64,000 nucleotides of DNA from Nematopogon swammerdamellus (taxonomy: Eukaryota > Arthropoda > Insecta > Lepidoptera > Adelidae), in contig OX336338.1 in NCBI GenBank assembly GCA_946902875.1, positions 9,415,971-9,479,970 of the forward strand. The letters are read 5' to 3'. Shown here in pieces: positions 1 through 12,800 of the stretch. A program made the position numbers and the translations under genes. The notes beneath the pieces are model-generated. The model did no database searches. It was not told the DNA's origin and was given only the letters and a program-made list of their open reading frames with translations. Within the stretch, counting starts at the first letter, position 1, and each line of letters starts with the position of its first letter.

Positions 1-3000
1 GAGTTCCGACCAAGCGCCCACTAGAAGTACATATCTACGTAATAAACTCAAATGCGCACTTAAGATGCACTGGGAACTACTGGTAGTATGTAAATAATGC
101 ATACACGTGCGCGTGGAAGCCCAGATGCAGCTTAGTAACATGCACGATCTCTAACACGTGACGTGACTACGTGACACGGCCAGGCATAGTATAACATCAG
201 TATCATTAAAGTACGCACTATTACGTTATATATAACCAATATTATTTTCTTTGAATATGAACCATTACTAACTTTATCGAGATTTCTAATTCAAATACAG
301 GGTGTCCCAGAAACCGACGATAATCCTTTAACAGGAGATAGTGCTGCTAATTACCTCTCAGAATATCTAATTTTAGGTTTAGTAAAAATGGCTTAGTTTT
401 TGAGATATTGTCATTTATGTAAAAATCCAAAATTTTCTCCCTCAGCTCATTTTTTTAAATGCCACATGTACAAATGTAAGATTTTCTTAAATCTAGTTTT
501 TGTCAAATATTCCTGAAAAGTAAGGCTTTCACACGGTATAATTGATTTTTTCATGTTTAATCCTGCTTAGCTGAAAAACGACTTAAAAGCCACATGTTAA
601 AAATTTTTCAGCCTCATCCCTTGAGTTTGGCCCTTCGCGGTAAAAAAAAAAAAATTACTACACTAAAGTGGCATTATGCAACAAAAATACGCTCATCTAA
701 TGTAGTTTTTAAATGGTACATCACTTACCGATTTGCCCAACAATTTATGAGATATTGTTATTTAACTGAAAAAGGACCTCGGAATTTGATATCTGTTCTA
801 CCAAGTACGAATTGGAATAAAATAAACACTTGAAGTAAATTGGTCTCGCTTTCACCTTGCTTTTTCGATTGCGGTTGTTCCAGGTGCAGTAGCAGAAGCC
901 AACGATAGTAATTCGATGGCCGAAGCAAACCGCTATATACTTATAGACGAAGATTCTGCTCGGCCCTAAAGAATAATAAAAACTAAATATTTTGTCGAAG
1001 TGATTACGTGAAAGAGCACAAGGAGGAAATATCATATTTAAACGTGTGGTTTACTCAAGTACATATCATCAATGCAAAGGGACTATAGTGCACACCGACC
1101 AAATGCAAGGATTAACTAACGGACTAGATAAGGTTTACCCTTCAAAATATACAATATTATATACTTACAAGAAGAGCATCTCGCTCGAGGTGCCCACTGA
1201 GCTGGACTGGAAGCAAACTGGAAGGGAACTGTCAAAAGCAAGGAAGTTTAAAAAAGATGAAGATCTAGGAAAATTTTTACAAGTTTGAAATAATTTCGTA
1301 AAAGGTCGATGTTGTTGTGGTTGCTGTTATTGATCCTAAGATTGTTGTCGTTATTATCCCTCCGTCACCAATAATTTCTATGGAAGGGTAACTAATAAAA
1401 CAAATGAACATTGAGAATAGTCTCAGGGGGCATTTTTATCAGGAAAAATGTTTTGCTTATAATAAACTGTAAATAAAATCATCAAATTAGCAATAGGTGC
1501 CTAACGTATTTCCATTAACTATCCTTCGTAACGAGCGGAGTTAGTACCTACTTCCGTATTTAATCGAAGAAAACTATAATCTCTAGATCAGCTCTCTATG
1601 TTCATAAATCAACAAACATCTGCATCTTTTATTGCCGTTTGTATATGCACGTGCAACTTATGTGTAGTGATTAGTAATTTTCCCTTGCGCAATAGTTGGA
1701 GCAACACATCTGGGCATTTACAGCACATAGGTACCCACTACCCACACACATTTTACGGGTACTATCACGGGCGCTGAAAAGTGCCTCGCGCTAGACAGGA
1801 GCGACAATATCTGTCACAAGCAATTAGAGATTAAGATCGATCACGACTACAGCTCTATAAATTGTAAAACAACAGCATTTATTTATGTATTGTAAAATGA
1901 AATGAGACACAATAAAATTACTTCTGATTCTGATTCTGATTCTGATTCTGCTGCTCTGAGGAACTAGCATCCCTTATTCCCGCCACCCGTCGTATTATAC
2001 CCGTCCTATAATAGCTCCGCATCACTGGTCGCAGAGAAACTTTTCACCCTTTTGTTGCTGCAAGTAATATTAGTGGTATATCTATCTATACTCAAGGGAA
2101 GTTCTTGTATGGTATTGAACGTTCCAATTTAAAAAATAAAGTAAGGTTCGAATCAGGTGACTTGGTCAAGGTTGCATAAAAATAATTATGTCTATCAAAT
2201 CTTATTATTCTCACATGATCTGTGCATTTTCCACAGCCGTTCTTCAAATGTTTTTGTAAATGTTTTTACTGTATTTCCACTAGACTGGTTAACAAATCAA
2301 CCGATCAATTGGCGGTAATGTTTTCCAATTTTTTTTATCAGCAGACAAAGTAGCCACGTCTAACACGAGACAAAAATGTTATACTAAGCTGTATGAAAAA
2401 CGTCGTTATCCTTCTCAATAGGTCTCGGTCATCATTACCATCATCAGTTGCATATCAGGTGTCGGTTCCATGTAAGACTCGGGACGCGGTGATTGTAATA
2501 TGTAATCGTACAATAGGTAATCGTGAACATGTATTTGTGTATTTCTCTTTGTCAGAAAGGTTGTCTCGTTAATGAAAGTCAAGTGATATTTGTCCCTAAG
2601 TGACGCAGATTACAGGTTTTAATTTTATAATAAAATGAAATAATTTTTTATGATTTTAATTTTTTACTAAGCATTTCTAGTTTTACGATATAATCATTGT
2701 TATTTTAGGGTTTATTATTATTATTGTAACCTGTTGCGATGTGCCACAATTTTTAGTTTCATCAATATGTAATTTACAACACTACAGCACACCTATGTAG
2801 GGCATCGGATTCTCGCGTTAGCGAAGTGCGGTCTACTCTCCCTGGCTGACTAGGCCTGTCTGGGAAAGGTATACCTATATTAGATAGTATTTATTAATTA
2901 ACTTTTTTCTTAGTATTAAAACCTTAAATGTTATGGATTAGCGCTTAGAGGCACTCATTTCAACATCACGTACATTTTCGGTGTTTTTAGATTTTTTACA

Positions 3001-3200
3001 AAGCTGAACATAGCAGGAACGTCCTCCGGACGACGCGACGCAGCTGTCAAGTTGCCAACACTGGCGTGATTAGGCCCAGCGTCCACGAGACCAGAACACT
3101 TCCGCATCACCTACTTACATTAACTGCCAGCAACACGCGGAAATACCGGTTCTATCCAGTCGACCGAATAGCTAGGTAATAAAATTTAAAAGAAAAACTG
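1..3200. other. Gene-free stretch, diffuse repeats
   Basis: I see no conserved coding exon here. From about 299 a sequence starting 'acagggtgtcccagaaacc' resembles the terminal repeat of mariner-like or other lepidopteran repeats, but I could not find a matching right end. Short open frames at 594-833 and 1046-1288 have no recognisable motif and AT-rich, non-coding-like composition. A hexamer run lies at 1922-1950. Confidence 0.5.
1922..1950. repeat. (TTCTGA)n microsatellite
   Basis: Nearly five perfect units of a hexamer follow an 'aataaaattac' stretch. This arrangement (an A-rich polyadenylation-like stretch followed by ttctga units) is common at the 3' ends of lepidopteran non-LTR retrotransposons, so it may mark a dead LINE tail. 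Confidence 0.7.
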
Positions 3201-3214
3201 GTTTTGCGCCTAAA

Positions 3215-3420
3215 TTCGCTATTCTCCAGAGCTGTACGAGTATTTACGCCAAAGTTAACTAGTTTCAGAGCTTTACGCTAAAGTTAACTATTCCCCAGAC
3301 CTGCACAAGTTTTTGCACCAAAGTGCGCTACCCTCTAGAACTGTTCACACGCCAATGTTCCCTATTCTTCAGTGTTTACGTTACGAGCAACGCCTTCTTA
3401 CGCCAAAGTTCGGTTCTCCA
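3215..3420. repeat. Degenerate tandem repeat, about 50-60 bp period
   Basis: A motif of the form 'ccagagctgtacgagt...acgccaaagttaacta' recurs about four times with heavy divergence (around 3225, 3265, 3295 and 3345, with a last trace near 3400). No coding frame runs through it. Confidence 0.5.
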
Positions 3421-3778
3421 AGTGTGGAAAACTCTTCTTACCTAGCTGAATAATGAGAGAGAATACGATTACCTATCGTCCGTACTAAATCTCATGCGTC
3501 ATTCATGAATCAGTCAGAGGCATCTTAAAGCTTACTTACTCGTAAACTAGGACGTTCACTTAATGCATTTTTAAAGACGGGAAGTAGGTATTTATTATGC
3601 CGCGGGTATAATAGCGGCGGTTGGTCGACGCGATCAGGGTCCGAGGTTCTATTCGACGAAAAACTTGGTGTTGGAAGCAAACAGTGAGCTTTTATTATTA
3701 CACCCAAGTTAGTCAAGAATATTCCGAATGGGCGATAAAACGGATCCTTGCGGAAACCGCTCAGCACATTTTTTTAAG

Positions 3779-3945
3779 TAATCCGGTATGGGTGGCTGAG
3801 TCGGAGGGGCCAAAGCGCATGCTCCGAACAGCCAATATCACCTCCGAGAAGGTAGGTGCCATACCGGAGACTTCCCTGGATTGCTAGCTATACTGGACTA
3901 GAGGAGAACACAGCCGAGGCTGCTATGCGGCCATATTACATCCAG
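3779..3945. repeat. Dispersed repeat family C, copy 1
   Basis: The block begins 'aatccggtatgggtggctga' and ends near 'gaggctgctatgcggc'. The same block recurs at 55907-56065 and 60951-61140 with high similarity, and each copy is preceded by a T-run. The polyT side and the lack of a coding frame suggest a SINE-like or LINE-tail element. The family name is not known to me. Confidence 0.7.
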
Positions 3946-3949
3946 TCCA

Positions 3950-4310
3950 GTGCGGTGGTGGCTGCACATGGTGGGATTTCGAAATATCTTCACCCACTCG
4001 CACCAGAAATTGCCAGTTCCTGAGAAAATCCCCGAACCATAATAATAACAGTTTTCCACGAAAACCAAAGTGCCATAATTTGTATAGAAGAGGTTTTATG
4101 GTAACTCTGTCAAACGCTTTGTCGTAGTCCACGTAAATGATGTCCGCGTGCATTTGTCTACACATTCAAGCAAGTTGGTGACCGTTGATCGTCTTGGGGC
4201 AAATCCATGCTGTTCCTCAAGAATTGCGTTCTCCTGTGCTAGAAATTCTCCATAATCTTGCAGGCAATACTGGTCAAGCTAATTGGACGGTAGTTGATGT
4301 TAGTGGTAGT
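3950..4310 (-). pseudogene. Non-LTR retrotransposon reverse transcriptase fragment (broken)
   Basis: Read on the minus strand, this shows reverse transcriptase motifs in order: 'NYRPISLTS', 'QHGFAPRRST' followed by 'TNLLE', then the catalytic-A region 'VDYDKAFDRV' and 'LLYKLWHFGFRG'. These are conserved blocks of jockey/CR1-type LINE reverse transcriptases. At least two frameshifts or stops interrupt them: one near 4240 between the PISL and QHGF blocks, and one near 4165 between the QHGF and YDKAFD blocks. The endonuclease part and the YADD box are absent. This is a dead fragment. The motif assignment is secure; the clade (jockey or CR1) is an inference. Confidence 0.85.
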
Positions 4311-5425
4311 TTGTGTTTTGCTGTAATTTACCTGAGTTCTTGCAACACAACCCCGATTGTCGGGATACGGCGCGTGGTATGTACTTACATGGTGTATTGA
4401 TGTTCTGAAAATATTTATAAGAAATATTTTTTATTTATTTGCTTTTGTAACCTAATCCTGTCCAGAAATACTTTATCTAGGATAATGAGCATTGATTCGA
4501 AAAAAGTCCAAACGATAAGCATTATGCAGCTTGATTTTAATTAGTTTTCAAATCGTCTGATTTAAAGACTTGCAATTCTCAATCAATTATATGTACCACA
4601 TATGTACTAATGCGAAAGCGCCAACCATAATATTGTGATGGAACTCAGTATATTGATGTGTTGTGAGCGTGTTGTGAGCCACATAACGTGCGTCTACTTC
4701 AACCATTGGTCGAAACTAGCGTGCTTGAAGAAGAATAAAAACTCTAAAAATAGAAGCGACGACAAATTTTGCCTGAAAATTACGTGATCTTCAGATACCG
4801 CGCTAAACGATTTTGACCACGCTACTAGTTTTTTTTTTTGCGTTATTTTTGGCTACCTTCAACGTTTTATGTTATTATTAGACTCGGTGGACGTAGGCGT
4901 CGGTTTTATCTTATCGATCGGTATTAAAAACGTGTTAGCTGCCAGATACGAGATACAAATTGTCGACGTTTTGTGGGAAAATGCCAGGTGAATGGAAAAG
5001 AAAAGGTGAATCGAACAAACTATACTGCGACATTACCTATGGCAGACATTACAACTTCAGAATAGCAAAACAGTAAGAAATAGCTGGAAAAAACACTAGA
5101 AATATTAACAACGCTATTAGACATCAAAACGAACTAAATGAATTCAGATTGAGTGAGCCGCGTTTGATATGAATAGTTATTCCTCATCATCATCATCACT
5201 CGCGTGTGCGTTAAGATGATTCACCTTTTCCGTTATAGTGTAGTATCTGACACGTATTTTCCGCACTCGTGGGAATTTGACCAAGACGAGGACAAATGCG
5301 TTGCATTTTACGATAACATTTTAATTGATAATTTTTGCCTGTTCATTAATGAATGAATAGGTTCATTAAAAGTAATTTTTACAATGAACAAACTTTTGTT
5401 AACATTATTTTTGAAGCGATGGTTT

Positions 5426-5580
5426 TTAACGCACGTTTGGGATGGGGCCCTAACTCACAAAAAGTGAAACGTCACGAAAGTACGGAAGTTGTAACGCTCC
5501 TCATTGGCTGTGCGGCGCGTAGCTTTTTAAGTCAAAGCATTACATAAGTTGAAAGGAATATAGCATAGATGGCGCTATCC
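5426..5580. repeat. Dispersed repeat shared with 22655-22830
   Basis: The segment with 'gtttgggatggggccctaac', 'cgtcacgaaagtacg' and 'cattggctg' occurs in reverse orientation at 22655-22830, ending in both places with 'gttgaaaggaatat'. Two diverged copies of an uncharacterised dispersed repeat. The open frame at 5353-5547 lies inside it and is not a gene. Confidence 0.65.
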
Positions 5581-5886
5581 CGATCGAAATTTTAATATTA
5601 TAAGTTGATTTTAAATACAAAGCGTAAGAAGCTTCGCTTCTGTCGGGTGTTCCAAGACACCTCACCTTTTTTTTTCATATCATTGTAATTGATTTCGAAT
5701 GACTAAATGCAGAAAGGGCACATCAGCATCTTTTTGCGGTTTCCAATTTTTGATGGGATTATAAATTTGGTGAAGGTGTAGTTACATCCTTCTGTGTAAA
5801 AAGTTACATCTGGGACTGCTTTAACCATGTTTTTATGAGGCGTATAACCTTAGTTTAGCGCATAAAGTGCCCAATATGTGCCCTGT

Positions 5887-6129
5887 CTGCAAACAATCTA
5901 TGGCAACTCCATCCGATTTCGAGACTGTCATCCTTACGACAGAAGCATAGACCTAATAAACAAGTTGAAACAGTATAACACTTAGTACACCACGGTAGAT
6001 GAATATACTGACAAAGTAATAATGGAAGCCTCTGAAATTAAAGACAAATTGCCAGTTTACAACGTAGACAGCGGCATGATTAAGTACTACCTTCCAAAAC
6101 TGGTTTCCGAAGTACTATTTCCTCATTAA
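5887..6129 (+). pseudogene. Degraded coding remnant, unrecognised
   Basis: One frame is open for 80 codons apart from a single internal stop near 5992. It reads with protein-like composition (for example 'HPYDRSIDLINKLKQ', 'EYTDKVIMEASEIKDKLPVY', 'MIKYYLPKLVSEVLF'). I do not recognise the family. Upstream, another frame contains 'MCPVCKQSM', which suggests a frameshifted continuation. It could be a relic of a transposon protein or of a cellular gene. Low certainty that it was ever part of a gene of this locus. Confidence 0.35.
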
Positions 6130-6199
6130 ACTGTCATCGAGTACATGTATCCGGGTACTTCTTACGTAAATTTATCAATTAGTGCAGTTCCAGTACCGA

Positions 6200-6749
6200 T
6201 TAGTTTCTGGACGGGAAGGTTCCATAACAAGGCGTGCCGTGAAAAGTCCACGCTTGGCTGGCGGGCGCCGCGCCGTCGTCGTCGCCGTCGTATCGTCGTC
6301 GCTCGACCGCGCCGGGCGAGCCCCTCGCGAATCGAACTTCGTCCACTTGCCGGCAGTCTTATCAGCCGTCACCGTGACGTAGCGTGTGACGAGATTCCGT
6401 CCTCCCCACCACGAGTCCACCATCATTAGGATCGCCTACGCTTATCTGTCGCTTCCAAGAAACTCATATAGAACTCGCTGCAGGACGACTGCGTGTCGTG
6501 GTAGGCAGTCCGACGCGGTGGAATTTCAAGCGTCTCTGTTAAATCATTCTCGTCACTTCAATCAGTCAGTATGAAAGCGGTTGGGGTACGGAGCGCACGC
6601 GTCCCCCGGTCGTGTGCCTAGGTTTAATAGTGTATTAACGCGAGTGATCTGATAATTTTAAGTGTGACCAAAAATAACTCTCTGCTGTGATATATTAAAT
6701 ATAAAAATAGAAAACCAAAATCGAAGCATTTAAATTAATAACTACAAAG
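6200..6749 (+). promoter_or_regulatory. GC-rich promoter and 5' leader of the SCaMC short isoform
   Basis: Between 6230 and 6420 the sequence switches to GC- and CpG-rich DNA (many CGTCGT and CGCC blocks), unlike its AT-rich surroundings. At about 6563 there is 'atcagtcagt', matching the arthropod initiator TCAGT, about 187 bp before the start codon. An AT-rich leader follows. The overlapping open frames on both strands here (6145-6429, 6175-6426) are composition artefacts of the CpG island. The position directly before exon 1 supports an alternative promoter. Confidence 0.5.
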
Positions 6750-6839
6750 ATGTCTCTGCTAGAACTGGAGGAGGTGTCCGGCACGACCGGCGATGTCTTC
6801 GAAGACTTCCTCGTCGTGTTCCGCCGATGCTTGGCAAAG
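6750..6839 (+). CDS. SCaMC: SCaMC exon 1: short alternative N-terminus
   Basis: ATG at 6750 opens 30 codons ending at 'gcaaag|gtaaat'. The peptide starts [11 protein letters not shown] and ends FRRCLAK. It is acidic first and then amphipathic/basic, with no EF-hand loop. Phase 0 matches exon 2. Vertebrate SLC25A25 and fly SCaMC also use alternative N-terminal exons. The start is chosen because it is the first ATG after the leader and directly precedes a good donor. Confidence 0.8.
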
Positions 6840-9800
6840 GTAAATGCATTCTAAATTTGGCATATTTCAGCGTGTATCGTCAGTTCATAGCTGCGTCTCG
6901 AGCCAGAGAGAACGTACTGGCTAACACTCTAGACGCACATTTGAGGACATGGATTATAATGCGGATTTGTGGGACTGGTTCAGCGAGGTACTAGAATAGA
7001 TTATTTTCATGAATGTCCTTCTAATCTATGAGGACTTTAGACGGTAAAAGGTCATTTCGAGATATACATTCCACAACTTTTAGCGTCTAAGGTCCAAAAT
7101 GGTCCACATTCATTGGTCACGGATTTCGAGCACGCATCATCTAGTGATCCTTGACCCCGCCACGTGGTTTCTCATTATTTCGTTACATGACTGCTCGGTT
7201 TGAATCTCTCCAGCTGGTTTGTGTGAAATGGTCGCATCCGCTCCTTTTAATTTCAAATATTCAAATATGTCACTGGGAATCAAAATTCATGGCTCATTCT
7301 GAACTGTTAGCGTAACATAGTGCAATGAACGAGCAGGCATACATGTTTGCAAAATGCGTTTACATTACACCAACTAATGTAGTTGTATTACTTATTGAGT
7401 GGACGACGAATATTCTAGCAGCTGCATATGCTATAAACTGAGGCGGTAAAATTGCACACGTCTCTTTTCTACCTATGCGCGCATCTCGCTCGTTGCTCAA
7501 ACAATTCGAACGACTCACTCGTTAGCCTAGCCACTGTTGTCAGGCACGCGCACTACTGCACCTGAGGAATGGGTGCGGCATGGCAAGGCAGTTAAATATG
7601 CTATATCTTAATTCTTATTTTAAGTATATTATGGAAGCAATGTCGGTCGATACAAAGAACTAGGGGAGAAATGAAAGTTCTCAAAAAAAAGGTCTAAATC
7701 CGCTTAAATTTTTTTTGTCAGGTAAATATGAAAGATGATGTCTTCGTTATGCATGGACTTTGCAAGAAGTTAACGGGAATGGAACCGTTTTTAAATTATG
7801 GATCGAGCCAAGCCAACAAATTTAAATTTCCATTCTAGAAGCTATAGCGCCTATCATACGTATGATATCTCTATAGCTTTTCACAAGCTACTGTTGCACA
7901 TCATTTTATATCACGTTACACCACGAGCACTAGGGAATGGCATAGGAATATCAACGCCGCAGCCGCTGAGCATAATAACCAACCGCACTCCATACGCTTT
8001 CTCACTTTCTGGAAAAGTTTGCTGTTCGTAGGGTACCCGTCCCACAGGATTTACCACAGATCAGAGATTTACCCAGAAATTAACGGTTGCTGTTCTTGCC
8101 TTTACTCTTGTCTCAACATTTGAAGTATGTTTGTGCATTTAATAAGCTAAATGTGTTATTCATTTATGTTTTACCTTCCAAAGCATATCCTTTACGTATA
8201 GTATAGTTTGTAAGATCAGTTTTAATTAAGATTCATCTTGTTTTGAGTAAATTCGTTATTTCAAAACATCCGTATAAGAGATTAGAAAGTATAATCTCAG
8301 CATCAAGATGCGATGTTCGGTTAGGTATGTCTAGTAATTTCACCAGCACTTCACTCATTTTTATAATATGCTTTCACTCTGTATAGCAATAACCAAGAAT
8401 TCAAAGGATAGAAAAGGCATGAACTCGCTGAGCAGGTGGAATGCCATTATAAATGGCGTACACATACATGTGTAGACGAAATTACAAATATAATATATCT
8501 GTAACACTTGTGGATTAACCGTCTAACGCAAATTGCGTGCATTTGTTGTTATTATGGTGGGGACGAATTGCAATGCAATGTATGACAACATCCGTTATGT
8601 ATATTATATTTTTAATTCCTTGAGCTTGAGTACTATGTATTTCAATAATACTTTTGAAAAGGGGTATCCTATTTTACCCTTTACGTATGCATGCATAATA
8701 TTACCGAAGTATTTTTCATTGTTATTTTCTCTCTCAGAATCCACTGACTGGAATCAGGTAGGTAGTTTGAAGTTCGTACGATGATTATTTGTTTGGAGTT
8801 TGTACTTGGGTATTATTATTTACCTACTGCTATCTAAAGTGTGTCTCGTTGTCAATTTTAGCATTTTAAATGTTTTGTCATTCTGTTTGTCTTTTATTTA
8901 ATTTACTAAATATATTTGTTCACTAGCTGAGCCCGCGGCTCCGCTCGCGTGAATCACGTAAACCAAAAACCCTCTTCCGCCTTCGGGCCTCGCCCTTAAA
9001 GACTTCCTTTCTTCGATAGAATACGATATCGTTTACTCAATCTATTTATTTCATAAAAATAAGAAAGCAATATTAATAACTAAAGAATTAAACCTACCTA
9101 ACAAACATTAAAATAACTATCAAAACGGGCATTTTCAAATGTTCTTAGAGCACTTGCGGCATTACCCCGCTGGATGGCAACGCTTACCCTTTGAATGAAG
9201 TACATAAGCCCTTGATGGCGGGACACCAGTTGCGTCAACCAGCAGAGGCTCAAGCCTCTTTTGGCTTCCCTGCTCCACGGACCGAGGGTTTCAACCGCAA
9301 ACGCAACAAATTCGAAATCTTGAATTATATTTCTATATTTGCTGCGTTTGAGGCTCTCCACCCCAGCCTCGGCCGCGCCAGCCTCTCTTGAAGATGTCCT
9401 AACGTGACTTGGAGCCAATGTGAGAACAAAAGTGGCGTCCCACATCAAAGAACTATTCTTAGTCCATGGCACTAAGGTGATAGCATCGGGCCTCTTGCCA
9501 TCCAGTCGGGAATAACCGCGAGGTTCTAGGATGCACGGTATATTTGCCGTTAGAAGCGTGGACTTTATAATAAAATTTAAATTAAATTAACTCAATCTTA
9601 ATATTAATTAACTTTATTCGAGATGGTTTAGCTTCTTCCTGAACGCAGCTCGGCCTTCGGCCTCGCCCTTAGTTACTTGCTTTCTTCGAGATGGTTTATC
9701 ATTTGTCAGAACGTAGCTCGGCCTTCGGCCTCGCCTTAGTTACTTACTTTCTTCAAAAATGTTTATCTTCTTCCTGAACGCAGCTCGGCCTTCTGCCTCG

Positions 9801-12800
9801 CCCTTAGTTACTTGCTTTCTTCGAGATGGTTTTTCAATTATCAGAACGTAGCTCGGCCTTCGGCCTCGCCCTTAGTTACTTACTTTCTTCAAGAATGTTT
9901 TTCTTCTTCCTGAACTCAGCTCTGCCTTCCGCCTCGCCCTTAGTTACTTTCATCGAGAAAGAATATCGTTTACGTGAGCGCAGATCCGCCTTCGGGCCCG
10001 CCTTTAGTTACTTACTTTCTTTTTTTGAAATACGAATTTCACGCGAGCGAAGCCGCGGGCAACAGATATATAAATTTTATTGCACCAATGACAGCGACAT
10101 AACTTCGACTTTCAATTATTATTTTTATTTATCAAACAATTTGTCACCGGCCAGCTCACGTCGAGATGACAGTTCTCCGTTGTCAACATGACATTTAAAA
10201 TTGTTTTTACCTTTACTTTGGATTACGTGATTTTTATTATATTTTTTAAATTATTATGTTCATCCGGGATATACACTGTCACTATAAAAAGTTTCGTCAA
10301 ATTCCGTTCAGTGGTTTTTGCGAGATGCGCGTACAAATAGACATTTTTGCATTTACGATTTTATGATATGTATAGAAAGAATAGATATGTATAGACTATT
10401 GTGTTCAAGTTATAAAAAAGAAGAACTGTCATTTTCGTTGTATCTACTTATTTTTAAATTTCGAATGAATATTTTATTCAAATTGTATTTGCTGCCAGTT
10501 CTCAAGATATAATTATGTACTTTGGACTACGTGATTTTAAACGCGCAATAATGTTTATAATTGTAATTTTTTTTTTTGTAATTTTTTTTTACGTATTATG
10601 TTAACCCGGCATATAAACTGCCACTATACAAAGTTTCGTCTAATTCCGTTCGGTGGTTTTTGCGTGATGCGCGTACAGACAAACAAACAAACAAACAAAA
10701 ATTTTAAAAACTGTTCTAACATGTTCAGTATCTCATTTTAAGCCACCCTGGTTAGTTTTTTTCCGAATACATTCAATGTACAGACTTTCTTACCTCTACG
10801 ATTTTATTATATGTATAGATTACGTCAAAGTTTTGGCATAATATTTGAATTTAATAAGTAATTATTGGTGAATTCAAGTTGAATCTAATGGAAATTACTA
10901 TAATCAACATAAGTCTATTTGTACACACACGACACATCTTAGAAATTATTTTGACCGTCTTCAGCGCGTTGACTTTGAAGATGATTCTGCCCAATGTGTT
11001 GTTGCGTCATCCATTGACTTGATTCCGCCTCGACGCGCGGAACTATCTTGCTTCTACTGCTTAAAAAACGTTCCAATTACTTCCTTCCTTACCTATAATA
11101 AAATCCAACGTCTGCTTTCTGTCTGTGTGTCTGTCTGTCCGCTTATAACTCGAGAACCACTGAACCGATTTTAATTTAAAAAAAAATCTACGGATAGCTT
11201 GATTCTTCCCATGAACTATAGGCTACTTACTATCACGCTAAATGGCTTATGAGGTTAGCAGTGAAGTGAAATATGAGAGCGGGCGGCGCCGCGGGCACAG
11301 CTTGTCCCTAATATAACACAATTCAAATGAAGATATTTTTCAGGCCACTTCAGGACTGAAGCAGAAATTTTGGGACTTTTTAAATTAAGCTAATAGCTGG
11401 CGTATACTTATTTAAGCAATGAACCTACTGCTGCGCGCTACCTGCCTACTTAATTTTGAACTTTTCTCTTACGTTGATTAATATCTCGCTTGCTTGATTC
11501 ATGCCAACCCGTCACACAATATCCTGTCGGGACTAGGTGCTATGCCAATACTTCCCCTGGTTACACTTGACGCAATATATCCGTCAGTACTCTGGTAAGG
11601 AAAACACTGTAAGGAAGGAAACCTATGCCTACATAAATAAACTACACAACCCTAGCAATGCTGAAGTGTTTTGTAGGCTGGCCGGTCGATGGTACCTATA
11701 CAAGGTACCTACCAAGGTTGATTGGAAATTGGAAGACAATTCATTATTTAATAAGTTTATTTTCTTCATCGACATTGTAATACACACATACGTCACACAG
11801 AGTTTCTAGTCGATAAATTATAATAACCATGACTTAACGTTTATTACCACGTTACATTTAAGTAGTAAAAACATTCAGTCAGTTAGTAAGTCAGCGTTTA
11901 TGCGTCCACTGCTGAACATACGCCTCTCCAATTTTCCTCCAGTCCTCACGGTCTTCAGCGGCACTGAACCGCTGCTTTCCGCCGGCGACGTACTTGATGT
12001 CGTCGTCCCACCTGGTTACACCGCCCTCCCTTTGTCAGCCTCGGTAGCTCAGTGGTTCGGTCGGTCGACTTAAGCACACCTGGACGCGGTCAGTTCTTGC
12101 ATGGGTGACCGCTCGACCGTTGGAGGCTGACCGTGGTTCGGATTCCACGAAAACTGTAGGTCCCTTCCCTTCTTACCTTACTATAGGTATAGGTAGGGTT
12201 TATCTCGCCCGGGTTGGTACTACCGCACTAAATGAAACGTCGGTCGAAACGGCTATGTAAATAGTTCGTGTTTTCCGTCCAGTTCAGTGTAGCCGACATA
12301 AAATGAAGGGAAGCACTGACATGGCACCTAGTTCACCAGGTGATATGGGCTGACATCACGGTTGTTGTACACCTAAAACAATCGAGATGTCAGCCCATAT
12401 CACCGGGTGAACTAGGTGCCAACCGTGTCAGTTTCCATAAAAAAAAAACCTCCCTCCCCCAGTGTGGTCTACAGTTCGTGTATGTACCTACTCATGCTAT
12501 GTACCTATATGTGTATAAGTATGCTCTTTATTGTGCAGCTGAATTGCCCACCTACTCATGCTATGTACCTATATGTGTGTATGTATGCTCTTTATTGTGC
12601 AGCTGAATTGCCCACCTACTCATGCTATGTACCTATATGTGTATAAGTATGCTCTTTATTCTGCAGCTGAATTGCCCACCTACTCATGCTATGTACCTAT
12701 ATGTGTATAAGTATGCTCTTTATTGTGCAGCTGTATTGCCCACCTACTCACGCTATGTACCTATATGTGTATAAGTATGCTCTTTATTCTGCAGCTGAAT

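Noticed and set aside
6145..6429. Three overlapping open frames on both strands rich in Arg and Pro
   Set aside because: They all follow from a CpG-rich island before SCaMC exon 1; no motif and no splice borders favour any of them.
12340..12646. Cys/Tyr-rich open frames
   Set aside because: They are produced by the 64-bp minisatellite and the end of the SINE.
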